Shown: positions 23,694 to 34,200 of the stretch, piece by piece | How the letters are laid out: each line of letters opens with the position of its first letter | Position numbering within the stretch: position 1 is the stretch's first letter | NCBI RefSeq assembly: GCF_004345265.1 | Contig: NZ_SLUM01000017.1 | Coordinates: 1-64,000, forward strand | From: Allofournierella massiliensis | Lineage (GTDB): Bacteria > Bacillota > Clostridia > Oscillospirales > Ruminococcaceae | Length of the DNA stretch: 64,000 nucleotides | Direction: 5' to 3' | Notes under the pieces: generated by a model | The model's input: the letters and a program-made list of their open reading frames with translations, nothing else | Database searches by the model: none | What the model was told of the DNA's origin: nothing | Made by a program: the position numbers and the translations under genes

Positions 23694-25140
23694 TTTTTCC
23701 AAGATAGAGCAGTATCGGGAGAATAACCGCATTGAGGCCAAGAAAGCCCTCGGCGGCCTGCCCAAGAGCATTTGGGAAACCTATTCTGCCTTTGCTAACA
23801 CTCACGGCGGTATTATCTTGCTGGGCGTGGAGGAGTTGGCTGATAAGTCCTTCCGCACGGTGGATCTGCCCGACCCGGAGAAACTCATCAAAGAGTTCTG
23901 GGACATCGTCAACAATCCCAACAAGACCAGCGTAAATATACTGTCCTCCAAAGATTTGTTCGTCCAGGAGGTCGATGGCAATCATATCGTGGTCATCAAC
24001 GTCCCCCGTGCAGAACGTTCCTATAAGCCGGTGTATGTGGACGGAAATCCCCTCTGCACCTATCGCCGAAATGGTGAGGGTGACTACCGCTGCACCAAAG
24101 AAGAGTACCAGGCCATGGTGCGGGATGCCTCCGTGAAAACACAGGATATGCTCATTCTGGAAGAGATGGATATGTCCGTGTTCAACAAGGAAAGTGTTCG
24201 CAGCTATCGCCAGAGAATGCGTCTCTCTCGCCCCGGTCATGTGTGGGAATCTTTGGAGGATGAAGATTTCCTTCTGCGGCTGGGTGCCGTTGGTATTGGA
24301 TCTGATGGAAAGAAACATCCAACCTCGGCAGGACTTCTCATGTTTGGTAACGAATACGATATCGTCCGTGAATTTAACTCCTACTTCCTGGATTATCAGG
24401 AGCAGTATGATGCCGACACCCGCTGGACCGACCGAATCATCTCCTCTTCCGGCGACTGGAGCGGCAATGTGTATGACTTCTATTTCCGAGTCTACAACAA
24501 GCTGATCCAGGACATCAAGGTGCCCTTCAAGATGGAGGGCGGTACCAGAGTGGACGATACCAATGTGCATAAAGCCCTGCGCGAAGCATTGGCGAACTGC
24601 CTGGTTCATGCCGATTATTACGGCAGACAAGGCCTGGTCATCATCAAAAAGCGTGATTCCATCACCATGGCTAATCCCGGCGGTTTCCGTATTGAGATAG
24701 ACGCAGCTAAAAGCGGTGGTGTGTCCGATCCCCGGAACGGAACTATGCTGAAATTGTTCAACCTGATTGATATTGGCGAACGTTCCGGCAGAGGCATTCC
24801 CCTTGTTTTCAGCGCTTGGCGGGAGCAGGGGTGGGCAATGCCTGCTGTTACAGAACAACTTGAGCCGGAGAGAACAATACTGACGCTCACATTCGAAAAA
24901 ATCGGCGATAAAAAATCGGCGATAAAAATCGGCGATAAAAAATCGGCGATAAACGCAAAAATGAAGGAAACCATTATTGCGTATCTTACCGATAACCCCG
25001 AAGCAAAAGCTTCCTCGATTGCTGAGTATATCGGCCTGAAGCCGTCTCGCACAAGAGACTATCTGAATGAATTGATTGTGGAAGGAATCGTTGTCGCTGA
25101 AGGCAGTAACCGTAACAGAACCTATCGGTTGAAAGCGTAA
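23686..25140 (+). CDS. AlbA_2/Schlafen-like ATP-binding regulator (RecG-like family)
   Basis: The 484-residue protein has an AlbA_2 domain at the N-terminus (NRIEAKKALGGLPKSIWETYSAFANTHGGIILLGV), a middle ATPase-like HATPase_c_4 region (ALREALANCLVHADYYG...ANPGGF...RSGRGI), and a C-terminal winged helix (ETIIAYLTDNPEAKASSIAEYIGLKPSRTRDYLNEL). Between the last two is a tandem IGDKKSAIx repeat. Often annotated as RecG-like although it lacks helicase motifs. Coupled to the small HTH gene. It lies between the two large defence loci and may regulate or belong to the defence cargo. Confidence 0.8.
   Translation: MIDFSKIEQYRENNRIEAKKALGGLPKSIWETYSAFANTHGGIILLGVEELADKSFRTVDLPDPEKLIKEFWDIVNNPNKTSVNILSSKDLFVQEVDGNHIVVINVPRAERSYKPVYVDGNPLCTYRRNGEGDYRCTKEEYQAMVRDASVKTQDMLILEEMDMSVFNKESVRSYRQRMRLSRPGHVWESLEDEDFLLRLGAVGIGSDGKKHPTSAGLLMFGNEYDIVREFNSYFLDYQEQYDADTRWTDRIISSSGDWSGNVYDFYFRVYNKLIQDIKVPFKMEGGTRVDDTNVHKALREALANCLVHADYYGRQGLVIIKKRDSITMANPGGFRIEIDAAKSGGVSDPRNGTMLKLFNLIDIGERSGRGIPLVFSAWREQGWAMPAVTEQLEPERTILTLTFEKIGDKKSAIKIGDKKSAINAKMKETIIAYLTDNPEAKASSIAEYIGLKPSRTRDYLNELIVEGIVVAEGSNRNRTYRLKA
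24901..24954 (+). repeat. In-frame tandem repeat in the AlbA_2 gene
   Basis: Two 27-base units, each containing two 13-14 base subunits with TCGGCGATAAAA, so the core recurs at 24902, 24916, 24929 and 24943. They encode IGDKKSAIK and IGDKKSAIN in the linker before the winged helix. Gain or loss of a 13/14-base subunit would shift the frame. Confidence 0.85.
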
Positions 25141-25274
25141 CAGTTCTTATAGAGATATTGTTGAGCATATAAAAGAGCCCACTCAGGATTAAGTCCGTTT
25201 TTTGGGACACGTAAGCCTGTAAAATGCTAATATGGGAGATTGTAAAAGTCTCCAGAAAACGGAGGTAGCGATAA

Positions 25275-25925
25275 ATGGCAAGAACGATTACGGTAAAGGG
25301 CATTGGAAAAGCATCCGCAAAGCCCGATTATGTGGTGTTTTCCATGACTTTGGAATCCAAGCATAAGGATTACGATAAGGCAATGGATATGGCTGCCGAC
25401 CATATCCAGCAACTCAATGAAACACTGTGTGGTATCGGCTTTGAAAAGGGCTCTGTTAAGACTACGAACTTTAGTGTCCGCACGGACTATGACCGTGTAA
25501 AAGACCGCAACGGTAATTATCAGAACGTATTCTGCGGATATGAAGTGACCCACAATCTGAAACTCGCTTTTGGTTTTGATATGGGCAGACTGTCCTTGGC
25601 GCTTTCCGCTATTGCAGGTTGTCTGTCTCACCCGCAGCTTTCGGTGGCCTTTACCGTGAAGGATGCGACTGCGATCAATGAGGCAATGCTCCGCTCCGCC
25701 GCCGCCAATGCAAAGAAAAAAGCCGAAATTCTATGCGAAGCATCCGGCGTTACAATGGGTGACCTCATTGCCATTGATTACAATTGGGGGGAGCTGGATA
25801 TCTACTCCCATACCCGTTATGACTGTTGCGAGGACGCTATGCCTTTGATGGCAAAATCCATCGATATCGACCCCGATGATATTGACGTGAGTGACACGGC
25901 AACATTCATATGGGAAATCAAGTAA
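25275..25925 (+). CDS. SIMPL-domain (DUF541) protein
   Basis: A 216-residue SIMPL protein: ITVKGIGKASAKPDYVVFSMTLE at the start, then GFEKGSVKTTNFSVRTDY and a C-terminal AANAKKKAEILCEASGV block. Most family members are exported; this one has no signal peptide, so it is probably cytoplasmic. It is 15 bases upstream of hsdM and probably co-transcribed with it. Why a SIMPL protein travels with type I RM genes is unknown. Confidence 0.85.
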   Translation: MARTITVKGIGKASAKPDYVVFSMTLESKHKDYDKAMDMAADHIQQLNETLCGIGFEKGSVKTTNFSVRTDYDRVKDRNGNYQNVFCGYEVTHNLKLAFGFDMGRLSLALSAIAGCLSHPQLSVAFTVKDATAINEAMLRSAAANAKKKAEILCEASGVTMGDLIAIDYNWGELDIYSHTRYDCCEDAMPLMAKSIDIDPDDIDVSDTATFIWEIK

Positions 25926-25940
25926 GGAGGAACACCTGTT

Positions 25941-27719
25941 ATGTCTATGACTGAGCTGCAAAAGCAGACAAATGCAAATATACAGGCGAAAGCCAATCTG
26001 ATCTGGGAAATCGCCACCCACCTTGTGGGCCTGTTCAAACCACATGAGTACGGCAAAGTGATTCTGCCTATGACCGTGCTGAAGCGTTTTGATGACGCTC
26101 TGAAGCCCACCAAGGCAGCCGTTGTGGAGATGGCAAAGAAACTCGACGCACAGCATGTTGAGGGCGCGGCCCGGGATGGAATTCTGTGCCGTATCTCCGG
26201 CTTTGATTTCTATAATACCAGCAACTACGATTTTGCAAAGCTGATCGCTGACCCGGACAATGCGGAAATCAACTTTGAAGCCTATCTGCAGGGCTTCTCC
26301 GCCAATATCAAGGATATCATCGATAACTTTGACTTTACCAACACCGTGAAGCTGATGGTAAAGGGTGGCGTTCTGTTCGTGACCCTGCAGGAGTTTAATT
26401 CCTCCAAAGCTGATATGTCCCCGGAGAAAATCACCTCCGCTGACATGGGCTATATCTTTGAAGAACTGATCCGGAAGTTCTCCGAGTCTTATGACGAACA
26501 GGCCGGTGCTCACTTCACCAGCCGTGACATCATCTATCTGATGACTGAGCTTCTCGTTGCACCCGAAAAGGCTGAAATTATGGCAGAGGGTTGCACCAAG
26601 ACCGCCTATGACATGGCAATGGGTACTTCCCAGATGCTTGGCTGTCTGACCGAGCGCCTCCAAGAGATCAGTGAGGATGCAGCCTTGACCTGCTTCGGTC
26701 AGGAGTTCAACCCGGAAACTTACGCCATCGCAAAGGCTGATATGCTTATTAAGGGCGGCAACGCATCCGGCATGAAGTTCGGTGACACCCTGAGTGACGA
26801 TGCCTTCTCCGGTTATGAGTTCGACTACATCATTTCCAATCCGCCCTTCGGCATTGACTGGAAGCGCGAAAAGGCCCAGGTTGAAAACGAAGCTAAGCGT
26901 GGCTTCGACGGTCGTTTCGGCCCCGGCCTGCCTGCCATCTCCGATGGTCAGATGCTGTTCATGCTGAATGGCGTGAAGAAGCTGAAGGAAGGCTCCGGCA
27001 GAATGGCGATCATTCAGAACGGCTCTTCCTTGTTCACGGGTGATGCTGGGTCCGGTGCATCCGAGATCCGCCGCTATGTCATCGAGGGCGATCTGGTGGA
27101 AGCCATCATTCAGCTGCCTACCGATCTCTTTTACAATACGGGGATTTCTACATACATTTGGGTACTGACCAAGGGTAAGGCCATGTACCGCAGCGGCAAG
27201 GTACAACTGATCGATGCCAGCAAGTGCTTTGTGAAGCGCCGCAAGAATATCGGCTCCAAGCGTGTCGACCTGGATGATGCCTGTATCGACCTCATTCTCC
27301 GCGCATATGAGAAGTTCAGCAATGAAACCTATGAGGAGAACGGTCTGGTTGTGGAGTCCAAGGTGTTTGACAACAGCTTCTTCGGTTTTACCAAGGTAAC
27401 CGTGGAGACCGCCCAGGCAGACAAGGACGGCAAGTTCATCCTGAAGAAAGGCAAGAAACAGCCGGTCAAGGGTGCATCCGATACGGAGATCATCCCCTTG
27501 TCCGAAGATAGCGAAGCATACATGAAAAAGAACGTCCTGCCGTATAACCCTCTGGCCTACATCGACCCGGCAAAGGATAAAATCGGCTATGAGGTACCCT
27601 TTACCCGATTGTTCTATAAGTTTGAGGCACCGGCATCCTCTGATTCCATTTTCGAGGAGATTAAGGCTCTGGAGGCAGAAGAAACAATCCTGATGAAGGA
27701 GTTGTTTGGCCATGCGTGA
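25941..27719 (+). CDS. hsdM: Type I restriction-modification DNA methyltransferase subunit
   Basis: A 592-residue N6-adenine methyltransferase. An N-terminal helical HsdM_N domain (about 1-165) is followed by the SAM-binding fold with AYDMAMGTSQML in place of the usual FxGxG motif, and catalytic N300-P-P-F303. The FDMAxGTGG-like motif I is atypical (DMAMGTSQ), but position and context are clear. The specificity subunit gene overlaps its stop. With HsdS it forms the M2S1 methylase. Confidence 0.92.
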   Translation: MSMTELQKQTNANIQAKANLIWEIATHLVGLFKPHEYGKVILPMTVLKRFDDALKPTKAAVVEMAKKLDAQHVEGAARDGILCRISGFDFYNTSNYDFAKLIADPDNAEINFEAYLQGFSANIKDIIDNFDFTNTVKLMVKGGVLFVTLQEFNSSKADMSPEKITSADMGYIFEELIRKFSESYDEQAGAHFTSRDIIYLMTELLVAPEKAEIMAEGCTKTAYDMAMGTSQMLGCLTERLQEISEDAALTCFGQEFNPETYAIAKADMLIKGGNASGMKFGDTLSDDAFSGYEFDYIISNPPFGIDWKREKAQVENEAKRGFDGRFGPGLPAISDGQMLFMLNGVKKLKEGSGRMAIIQNGSSLFTGDAGSGASEIRRYVIEGDLVEAIIQLPTDLFYNTGISTYIWVLTKGKAMYRSGKVQLIDASKCFVKRRKNIGSKRVDLDDACIDLILRAYEKFSNETYEENGLVVESKVFDNSFFGFTKVTVETAQADKDGKFILKKGKKQPVKGASDTEIIPLSEDSEAYMKKNVLPYNPLAYIDPAKDKIGYEVPFTRLFYKFEAPASSDSIFEEIKALEAEETILMKELFGHA

Positions 27720-28968
27720 GATGAAAGATAGCGGAATTGAGTGGATTGGATCGATTCCTACACACTGGAAAACAGAGCGCTTACAGTGGCATATTACTGA
27801 AATCAAAGAAACTAACAAGCCGGAAAAATCCAGACAGGTTTTATCGTTAACAAACAAACGCGGCGTTATCCCTTATGAAGAAAAAGGTGCCCAGGGCAAT
27901 GTATCTAAAGAGGACTATTCCCAATATAAGTTAGCCTATCCGGGAACCATTGTTGCTAATAGCATGAATATTTTGATTGGCTCAGTGGGACGATGCGATT
28001 ATTTTGGCTGTGTTAGTCCTGTTTACTATGTATATAAGCCCAAAGACGGTGAAAACCTTGAGTTTATTAATTATTTGTTCCAGATGGAGCAGTTTCAGAA
28101 AGAATTGCGTCGTTATGCAAATGGAATTTTGGAAATCCGTCTTAGAGTTTCTTCTGATGGCATCTTAAAGCGTGAGATGGCATTTCCTCCGTATGCAGAA
28201 CAGATGCAAATTGTATCTTTTCTAAATGCTAAATTATCTCATGTTGAGCAGTTAATAACGAATGTTCAGACGCAGATTGAAAAACTAAAAGAATATCGAA
28301 CCAGCTTGGTTGTGGAAGCCGTTACTCGCGGATTATGTCCATGCAATATGAAGAGTACTGAAAAAATAGAATGGCTGTCCGAAATTCCGGCTCATTGGAT
28401 CGAGTGTAGAATAAAGAATGCAATTTTTCCTCAAGAGAAAGAAATCTTGCCCACTGATCAAATTATAACTTGTTTCCGAGATGGAGAAGTGACTTTGAGA
28501 AGCAAACGCCGTGAAGATGGTTTTACAGTGTCATTTACTGAGCATGGTTATCATGGTGTAGATATCGGTGACTTGGTTATTCATGGTATGGATGCTTTTG
28601 CGGGAGCGATAGGTTGCTCAGATAGTAGGGGAAAAACAACACCGGTTGTTCATGTCTGCAACACAGTAGGTAATAATCGCTATTTTATGTACTATTTGCG
28701 AGCTATGGCCTATGGAAACATATTGATGGACTTGTCAAATGGTGTTCGTATCCGTTCAAGTGATTACCGAAATTTTGATCGCTTAGGTGTATTTGGCATC
28801 GCAATTCCTCCGAGAGATGAACAAGATGAAATCGCTGAATATCTTGACAGAAAATGTGCTCAAATAGAGCAATTAATTGCCATCAAGCAGGCAAAAATCG
28901 AAAAACTGGAACAATATAAGCGATCCCTCATTTATGAATATGTCACCGGCAAGCGGGAAGTGATGTAA
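27712..28968 (+). CDS. hsdS: Type I restriction specificity subunit
   Basis: A 418-residue HsdS with two target recognition domains. Each starts with a similar phrase (WIGSIPTHWKTERL and WLSEIPAHWIECRI) and is followed by a conserved helix (LKEYRTSLVVEAVTRG at the middle, LEQYKRSLIYEYVTGKRE at the end), giving the usual pseudo-dimer. ATG 27712 overlaps the hsdM stop; TTG 27706 is an alternative. The recognised sequence is bipartite and cannot be read from the protein. Confidence 0.92.
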   Translation: MREMKDSGIEWIGSIPTHWKTERLQWHITEIKETNKPEKSRQVLSLTNKRGVIPYEEKGAQGNVSKEDYSQYKLAYPGTIVANSMNILIGSVGRCDYFGCVSPVYYVYKPKDGENLEFINYLFQMEQFQKELRRYANGILEIRLRVSSDGILKREMAFPPYAEQMQIVSFLNAKLSHVEQLITNVQTQIEKLKEYRTSLVVEAVTRGLCPCNMKSTEKIEWLSEIPAHWIECRIKNAIFPQEKEILPTDQIITCFRDGEVTLRSKRREDGFTVSFTEHGYHGVDIGDLVIHGMDAFAGAIGCSDSRGKTTPVVHVCNTVGNNRYFMYYLRAMAYGNILMDLSNGVRIRSSDYRNFDRLGVFGIAIPPRDEQDEIAEYLDRKCAQIEQLIAIKQAKIEKLEQYKRSLIYEYVTGKREVM

Positions 28969-29891
28969 TGGCGAAGGACTATACCAATCAGCACATTGTT
29001 CCCAAGCGATATCTGGATAGATTCGGGATGAAAGATGGCAAGCGAACCATCATCGGAACCCGCATTGTCAATAAAGGCAATGTGAGGTTCTTCACCGATT
29101 CAACAGTAAATGTCGGCTACATAAAGAATTACTATGATGTGACGGACAAGAACAATCCAAAGTATTGGGAGCATTATTTCGCAAGAGAGATTGATACCCT
29201 GTGTGGACAGGATACGGAGAATATCATCGCGAAGGTTACATTATCTCGCCCCGATACAATTGTTCTGTCTGCACACGACAAGCAAGTTCTGTCGAAACTG
29301 ATTATTGCACAGCTGATGCGCATTCCTGAAAGCATTGACTATGTGAAAACTGTGCTTTATCCAAAAGTCTCAGCACAGGTCAAGGAAGATCTGGTTTCCA
29401 CATTACCTCCTGCTTTCGTTGAAAAGCACAGGGAGCAGATAATGAATACGGAGTTTCCCGAACAATACCAAAAAGAGTTGGTGCTTAATCATTCTTTTGA
29501 GCCAGCTAACTTCGACCGCTATTGCAAAGTGTTGCAGGACGGTGTTTGGGTAGTGTATGCCAATATGCACCGAGATACAATGCCATTTCTCACAAGCGAC
29601 AATCCGGTGCTTGTTGAAGGAATTGGAAAAACGGAAACAGGTCTGTTCCGCAACGGTCTTGCGAATCCTGCAACTTGTATTTTCTATCCTTTAAGTCCTG
29701 GGATTGCGGTGGCAATTTACTCCAGACAAGGAATAGTGGGGGTAGTTTCCGATGAGTATGACGGAAGAAAGATTATGCTTGGTGAGTTGAAATACATCAT
29801 GAATAAGAACGTAAAGATCATGGCACAGGCATATCACCATTCGTTTATTCCCCAGCCTCTCTATGATGAGATTGCTGGCGGCAGCTTTTAA
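28968..29891 (+). CDS. DUF4238 protein
   Basis: The 307-residue protein begins with QHIVPKRYLDRF, the hallmark of DUF4238, and has the later block MPFLTSDNPVL and a YPLSP block. Start overlaps the hsdS stop (TAATG). DUF4238 proteins are often found in defence-rich regions and may be nucleases, but the function is not established. Its place inside the hsd operon suggests a linked role. Confidence 0.8.
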   Translation: MAKDYTNQHIVPKRYLDRFGMKDGKRTIIGTRIVNKGNVRFFTDSTVNVGYIKNYYDVTDKNNPKYWEHYFAREIDTLCGQDTENIIAKVTLSRPDTIVLSAHDKQVLSKLIIAQLMRIPESIDYVKTVLYPKVSAQVKEDLVSTLPPAFVEKHREQIMNTEFPEQYQKELVLNHSFEPANFDRYCKVLQDGVWVVYANMHRDTMPFLTSDNPVLVEGIGKTETGLFRNGLANPATCIFYPLSPGIAVAIYSRQGIVGVVSDEYDGRKIMLGELKYIMNKNVKIMAQAYHHSFIPQPLYDEIAGGSF

Positions 29892-29952
29892 TCGAAAAGA
29901 CTGGAATCTAAGCATGAGCAATTCAGGGATTCCTTCATATGTCGCCTAAGGG

Positions 29953-29983
29953 TTGACCTTTTCGCGAAAAAACAAGGTATACT
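29953..29983 (+). promoter_or_regulatory. Internal promoter with a palindromic operator in the RM locus
   Basis: TTGACC (29953-29958) and TATACT (29978-29983) are separated by 19 bases. The perfect palindrome TTTTCGCGAAAA occupies 29959-29970 between them. The position suits a repressor site controlling the 30012-31063-hsdR transcription unit separately from hsdM/hsdS. Confidence 0.55.
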
Positions 29984-30011
29984 ATGAAAAAATATCTGAT
30001 GGAGGTATCCC

Positions 30012-31106
30012 ATGAAAGAATTGTTTCCCATCGAAGCAGACAACCTGCCCATAGAAGTTAAGCAGGGTACTATGCCCATTCCTGCAGAGGGTAAGCGCCT
30101 ATACATTACGCAAGATACCAAAGGTGTTGACTTCCATGCACTTCTGGGACAAATCGTGCAGTGCGTAAATATGAGCGAGATTCTGGCTGAGATTAAAGCC
30201 GGAACCCAGTATGTGGTTCAAATCCCCGCAGAGTTCCAGGCGGCGTATGAATCCGGCGAGATGTTCATCATGGAAAACATGAAGACCGGCAGAAAGTGGC
30301 CAAGCCTGATGAAGATTGCCGAAGATGGAAAGCATCAAGTTGTGACACCTCTCCCTATTGCGGAGCAGGCAATTGTTCAAGGTAATCCGGTACAGGAGCT
30401 TGCAAATAGCCACCACAATATGTTGATGCAACAACAGGTGGCGCGTCTGACTGAGATGGTAGAGCGTACATATCGTGTGGTTGAGCAAATCAAACATGGG
30501 CAAATGGATGACCGCATTGGGCTACTGGAAGCTGGTAAGAACGGTTTGATTCTGGCTATGTCAATGCCGGAAGGTGAGGAACGTAACCGCCAGATAGACT
30601 CCAGCAGACAGAACCTACTTGTTGCTCAGGCGCAGATCGAAAAAACGCTTGAACGCCGTGCTGGAGAATTCGAACCTCTGCCAAAGGCAGCCCCCGCTCG
30701 ATTCATGCGTGAGGTCATCCACAGTGGCTACCTGGCAGAAAAACGCAGAGATGTACAGGAAATGCAAGACTATTATGACCTGTATTTACAGGCAACCAAG
30801 CTGCTTGCAGCTTCCTATGCCCTATGCGGAAATTTGGAAACAGCAGAACAAACTTTCCGATTGAGTGAATCCACTATTCGGTCTATCGATTTCAGCAAAG
30901 TTGAAACCATACGCTATCAGCACAAGGGATTGACGGATATGTTCTATTCGGCTCCTGCCGGGTATATTGCCACAGAGCGAGATGTATGTCTGGAGGCGGC
31001 AAAGCATTACGATTATGTGGCCCTTGAGGTCAGCGGAGAGAAATTGTTGGAGGTACTGGGAAATGGACAAGCAGAAGCGGTTCAAGAAGCAGGAACTGAA
31101 GAGTGA
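30012..31106 (+). CDS. Unknown helical RM-associated protein
   Basis: A 364-residue soluble protein. The first ~110 residues look like an alpha/beta domain (YVVQIPAEFQAAYESGEMFIMENMKTGRKWPSLM). The middle has coiled-coil-like helices (QQQVARLTEMVERTYRVVEQIKHG), and the C-terminal half is helical. No family recognised. It has its own promoter and overlaps the 64-residue gene by 44 bases, with hsdR next. A role in controlling or assisting restriction is suggested only by position. Confidence 0.6.
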   Translation: MKELFPIEADNLPIEVKQGTMPIPAEGKRLYITQDTKGVDFHALLGQIVQCVNMSEILAEIKAGTQYVVQIPAEFQAAYESGEMFIMENMKTGRKWPSLMKIAEDGKHQVVTPLPIAEQAIVQGNPVQELANSHHNMLMQQQVARLTEMVERTYRVVEQIKHGQMDDRIGLLEAGKNGLILAMSMPEGEERNRQIDSSRQNLLVAQAQIEKTLERRAGEFEPLPKAAPARFMREVIHSGYLAEKRRDVQEMQDYYDLYLQATKLLAASYALCGNLETAEQTFRLSESTIRSIDFSKVETIRYQHKGLTDMFYSAPAGYIATERDVCLEAAKHYDYVALEVSGEKLLEVLGNGQAEAVQEAGTEE

Positions 31107-31257
31107 AGATTACAAGGGCATGGAACAGGGTGCAAAAGCTCTGAAGGGTGGCCTTGGACTGCTTGGTTCCTTAGTCTTGATAGTAAAAAACAAGGACAAT
31201 CTGAAAACCCTTGGTAAGAGTGCCATTAAACTTGCAGGCAAAGTCACTAAGATGTAA
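31063..31257 (+). CDS. Small basic protein between the helical protein and hsdR
   Basis: A 64-residue, Lys-rich product (KRFKKQELKSEDYKGMEQGAKALKGG...) with a hydrophobic patch LLGSLVLIV in the middle. GGAGG at 31049 supports ATG 31063 inside the end of the previous gene. The overlap suggests translational coupling. Unknown function. Confidence 0.55.
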   Translation: MDKQKRFKKQELKSEDYKGMEQGAKALKGGLGLLGSLVLIVKNKDNLKTLGKSAIKLAGKVTKM

Positions 31258-31271
31258 GGGGGTGTTATATC

Positions 31272-34200
31272 GTGGATAAAAGCGAGAAACGATTTGAGCG
31301 AGATATAGAATCCTTCCTGATTTCCCCAGAAGGTGGTTACACTCAGTTTTGCGGACAGGATGCCGAGGGCAATTGGGTACATACTCGTCAACATGATGTT
31401 TCCAAGTGCATCTATATGGATGTGCTCTGTGAATTCATCGCCAAGACCCAGCCCAAGGAATGGGCCAAGTATACCAAGTATTATGGTGCCAGCGCTGCGG
31501 ACAAGCTGTATCACCGCCTGGAAACCACCATCTCTAACCAAGGTTTACTATATGTCCTCCGCAACGGTATCGAGGATATGGGCTGCAAGCTGAAGGTCTG
31601 CTTCTTCAAGCCAGAGTCCAACCTGAACCCGCTTGCTATTGAGCTCTACGAGGCTAACATCCTTGGCTGCGCCCGTCAGTTCCGCTACACCACCGCCAAT
31701 ACCAATACCATCGACATGGTGCTGTCTGTGAACGGCATTCCTGTGGTTGCTCTGGAACTGAAGAACCAACTGACCGGGCAGGACTATGTCTGCGCCATCA
31801 ACCAGTTCAAGCATGACCGCAGCTCCAAGGAGTTCGCGTTCCGCCTGAACCACCGTTTCCTGGTCTACTTTGCCGTCGACCTTTACGAAGCATGGATGAC
31901 TACCCGGCTTGCAGACGGAGGTACTCGCTTTCTGCCTTTCAACCAAGGCTCCAATGGTGCTGGTGTTACTGGCGGTGCAGGCAATCCCCAGAATCCCAAC
32001 GGCTATGCCACAAGCTACCTCTGGGAGGAAGTGCTGCAGCGTGACAGCCTGCTCGACCTCATCCACCGTTTCATTTCCTTTGTGAAGGAAAAAGAGGAAG
32101 TAGTCAAGAACGGTGTTACAAAAACTGTCACCAAGGAAAAGATGATCTTCCCGCGCTACCACCAGTACGATGTGGTACGTAAGATCATGGCTGATGTGCG
32201 AGAAAACGGTGTCGGTACCAACTATCTGATTCAGCACTCCGCAGGCTCAGGCAAGTCCAACTCCATTGCGTGGATTGCTTACCGTCTTGCCTCCGTTCAC
32301 GATGTGGAGAACAATGGCCTGTTCGATTCCGTTATTGTGGTCACCAACCGCGTGGTACTGGACAGCCAGTTGCAGGACACCATCAACAGCTTTGAACACC
32401 AGGTTGGTTTGGTGGAAGCTATTGATGATAAGAAGAACTCCCGCAGCCTTGCGGAAGCCATCAACGATAAAAAGCGTATCATCATCTGCACCATCCAGAA
32501 GTTCCTCTTTGCAAAGAAGGATATGGAGAAGTTCCGTGGCCGTAAGTTCGCCATCATCATCGACGAGGCCCACCAGGGGCAGAATGGTGAAAGCGCAAAA
32601 TCCCTCCGCCGCAGCCTAATTGATATTGGCGTTGCTATCAAAGAGTATGCCGAAGAAGCGGGAATCGAAGAGGAAGAAGTGGATCTGACCGACGAGTACA
32701 TCAATGCAGTCATCGGCCAGGGCAGACATGACAATCAGTCCTTCTTTGCTTTCACTGCCACCCCCAAGGGGCAGACTCTGGAATCCTTTGGTACCGTAGT
32801 GGGAATGACCCCGGAAGGCGAACCCATCAAGGCTCCGTTCCATGTGTACTCTATGCGGCAGGCTATAGAGGAAGGTTATATACTGGATGTGCTGGCGAAC
32901 TACACCACAGTCAAAGAGGCGTTCAGGCTAATCCGTGTGTCCGAGGATAACCCGGAACTCATTGAGGGTCAGGCATCCCGTGCGCTGTTCAAGTATTACA
33001 AACAGCACGGTTATACCATTGCCCAGAAAACTGAAATGATTATGACCAATTTCCTGGAAAACTGCCGTTATCAGATTGGCGGTAAGGGCAAGGCTATGGT
33101 CGTGGCAGACAGCCGTGCAAACGCAGTCCGTTATTATCTCGCTATCAAGAAGTATCTGGCCGACCATGCCGATCAATGCGTAGGCTGCGATGTGATGGTT
33201 GCTTTTTCTGGCGAAGTTACCCTGGATGACTATCCGAGTGAAAAGCCTTTCACCGAGGCAACCATGAACCTGGATGAAAACGGCAAGTATATCACCACCG
33301 ACAAAAAGTTCCGTAAGGCGTTCCACAGCAGCCAGTACAACATTCTGGTCGTTGCGAACAAGTATCAAACGGGCTTTGATGAGCCGCTGCTCCACACCAT
33401 GTATGTGGATAAGAAACTGCGTGATGTTACCGCAGTTCAGACTCTCTCGCGTCTTAATCGTACTGCTTTCGGAAAGAACAGCACCTTTGTTCTGGATTTC
33501 GAGAACACCGAGGAGGATATCAAAGGTGCCTTCCTGCCGTACTATGAAACCACGACACTTGAAGGTAGCACTGATTTGAATCAGGTCTATGACCTCCGTA
33601 ATAAGATTCGGGATTTCATGCTGTACAATTTCGATGATGTGGAGACCTTCAACAAATTCATGGCAACCCAGGCAGGCAAAGACCAGGATGCCGCTGCCCT
33701 TGGCAGACTGGCAGGTATGTTCCGTCCCGTAATTGCTCGGTACATGGATCTGAGCGAAGATGACCGCTATTCCGTTCGGGACTATGTGCGAAAGTTCAAT
33801 AAGGCGTATGCTTTTGTTACGCAGTTGGTGCGGCTCCATGACAGGGATTTGTTTAACGAATATCAGTATACCCTGCATCTCGTTCGACTTCTTCCGAGAA
33901 GCGGCGGCGATGAATTTGTGGATATTGAGGACAAAATCAAGCTGGAGTACGCATCCCTCACCGAGACCTTCCGTGGGGCAATCGTCCTGGATGAGAAGCC
34001 GCCCGTATTTGTGCCCGGTGGCAGCACCGCACCGAAGGTACCTAACAAGAAGAAAGATACCCTCCAGAGCATCATCGACAAGGTGAACGAACGCTTCAGT
34101 GGAAACTTCACCGATGCCGACCGCGTCATCATCGAGGGGATCTATCAGATGTTCATGAAGGACTCCGAGGTTAAGAAGTTCAGAAAATATGCCAAGGACA

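Noticed and set aside
23659-24858. A 399-codon minus-strand open frame
   Set aside because: It is antisense to the AlbA_2 gene.
24898-24960. Possible CRISPR-like repeat
   Set aside because: Units are adjacent, without spacers, and code in frame for IGDKKSAI.
25731-27857. A 708-codon minus-strand open frame
   Set aside because: It is antisense to hsdM and its neighbours, has no ribosome site and no domain pattern; it reflects codon bias of the real gene.
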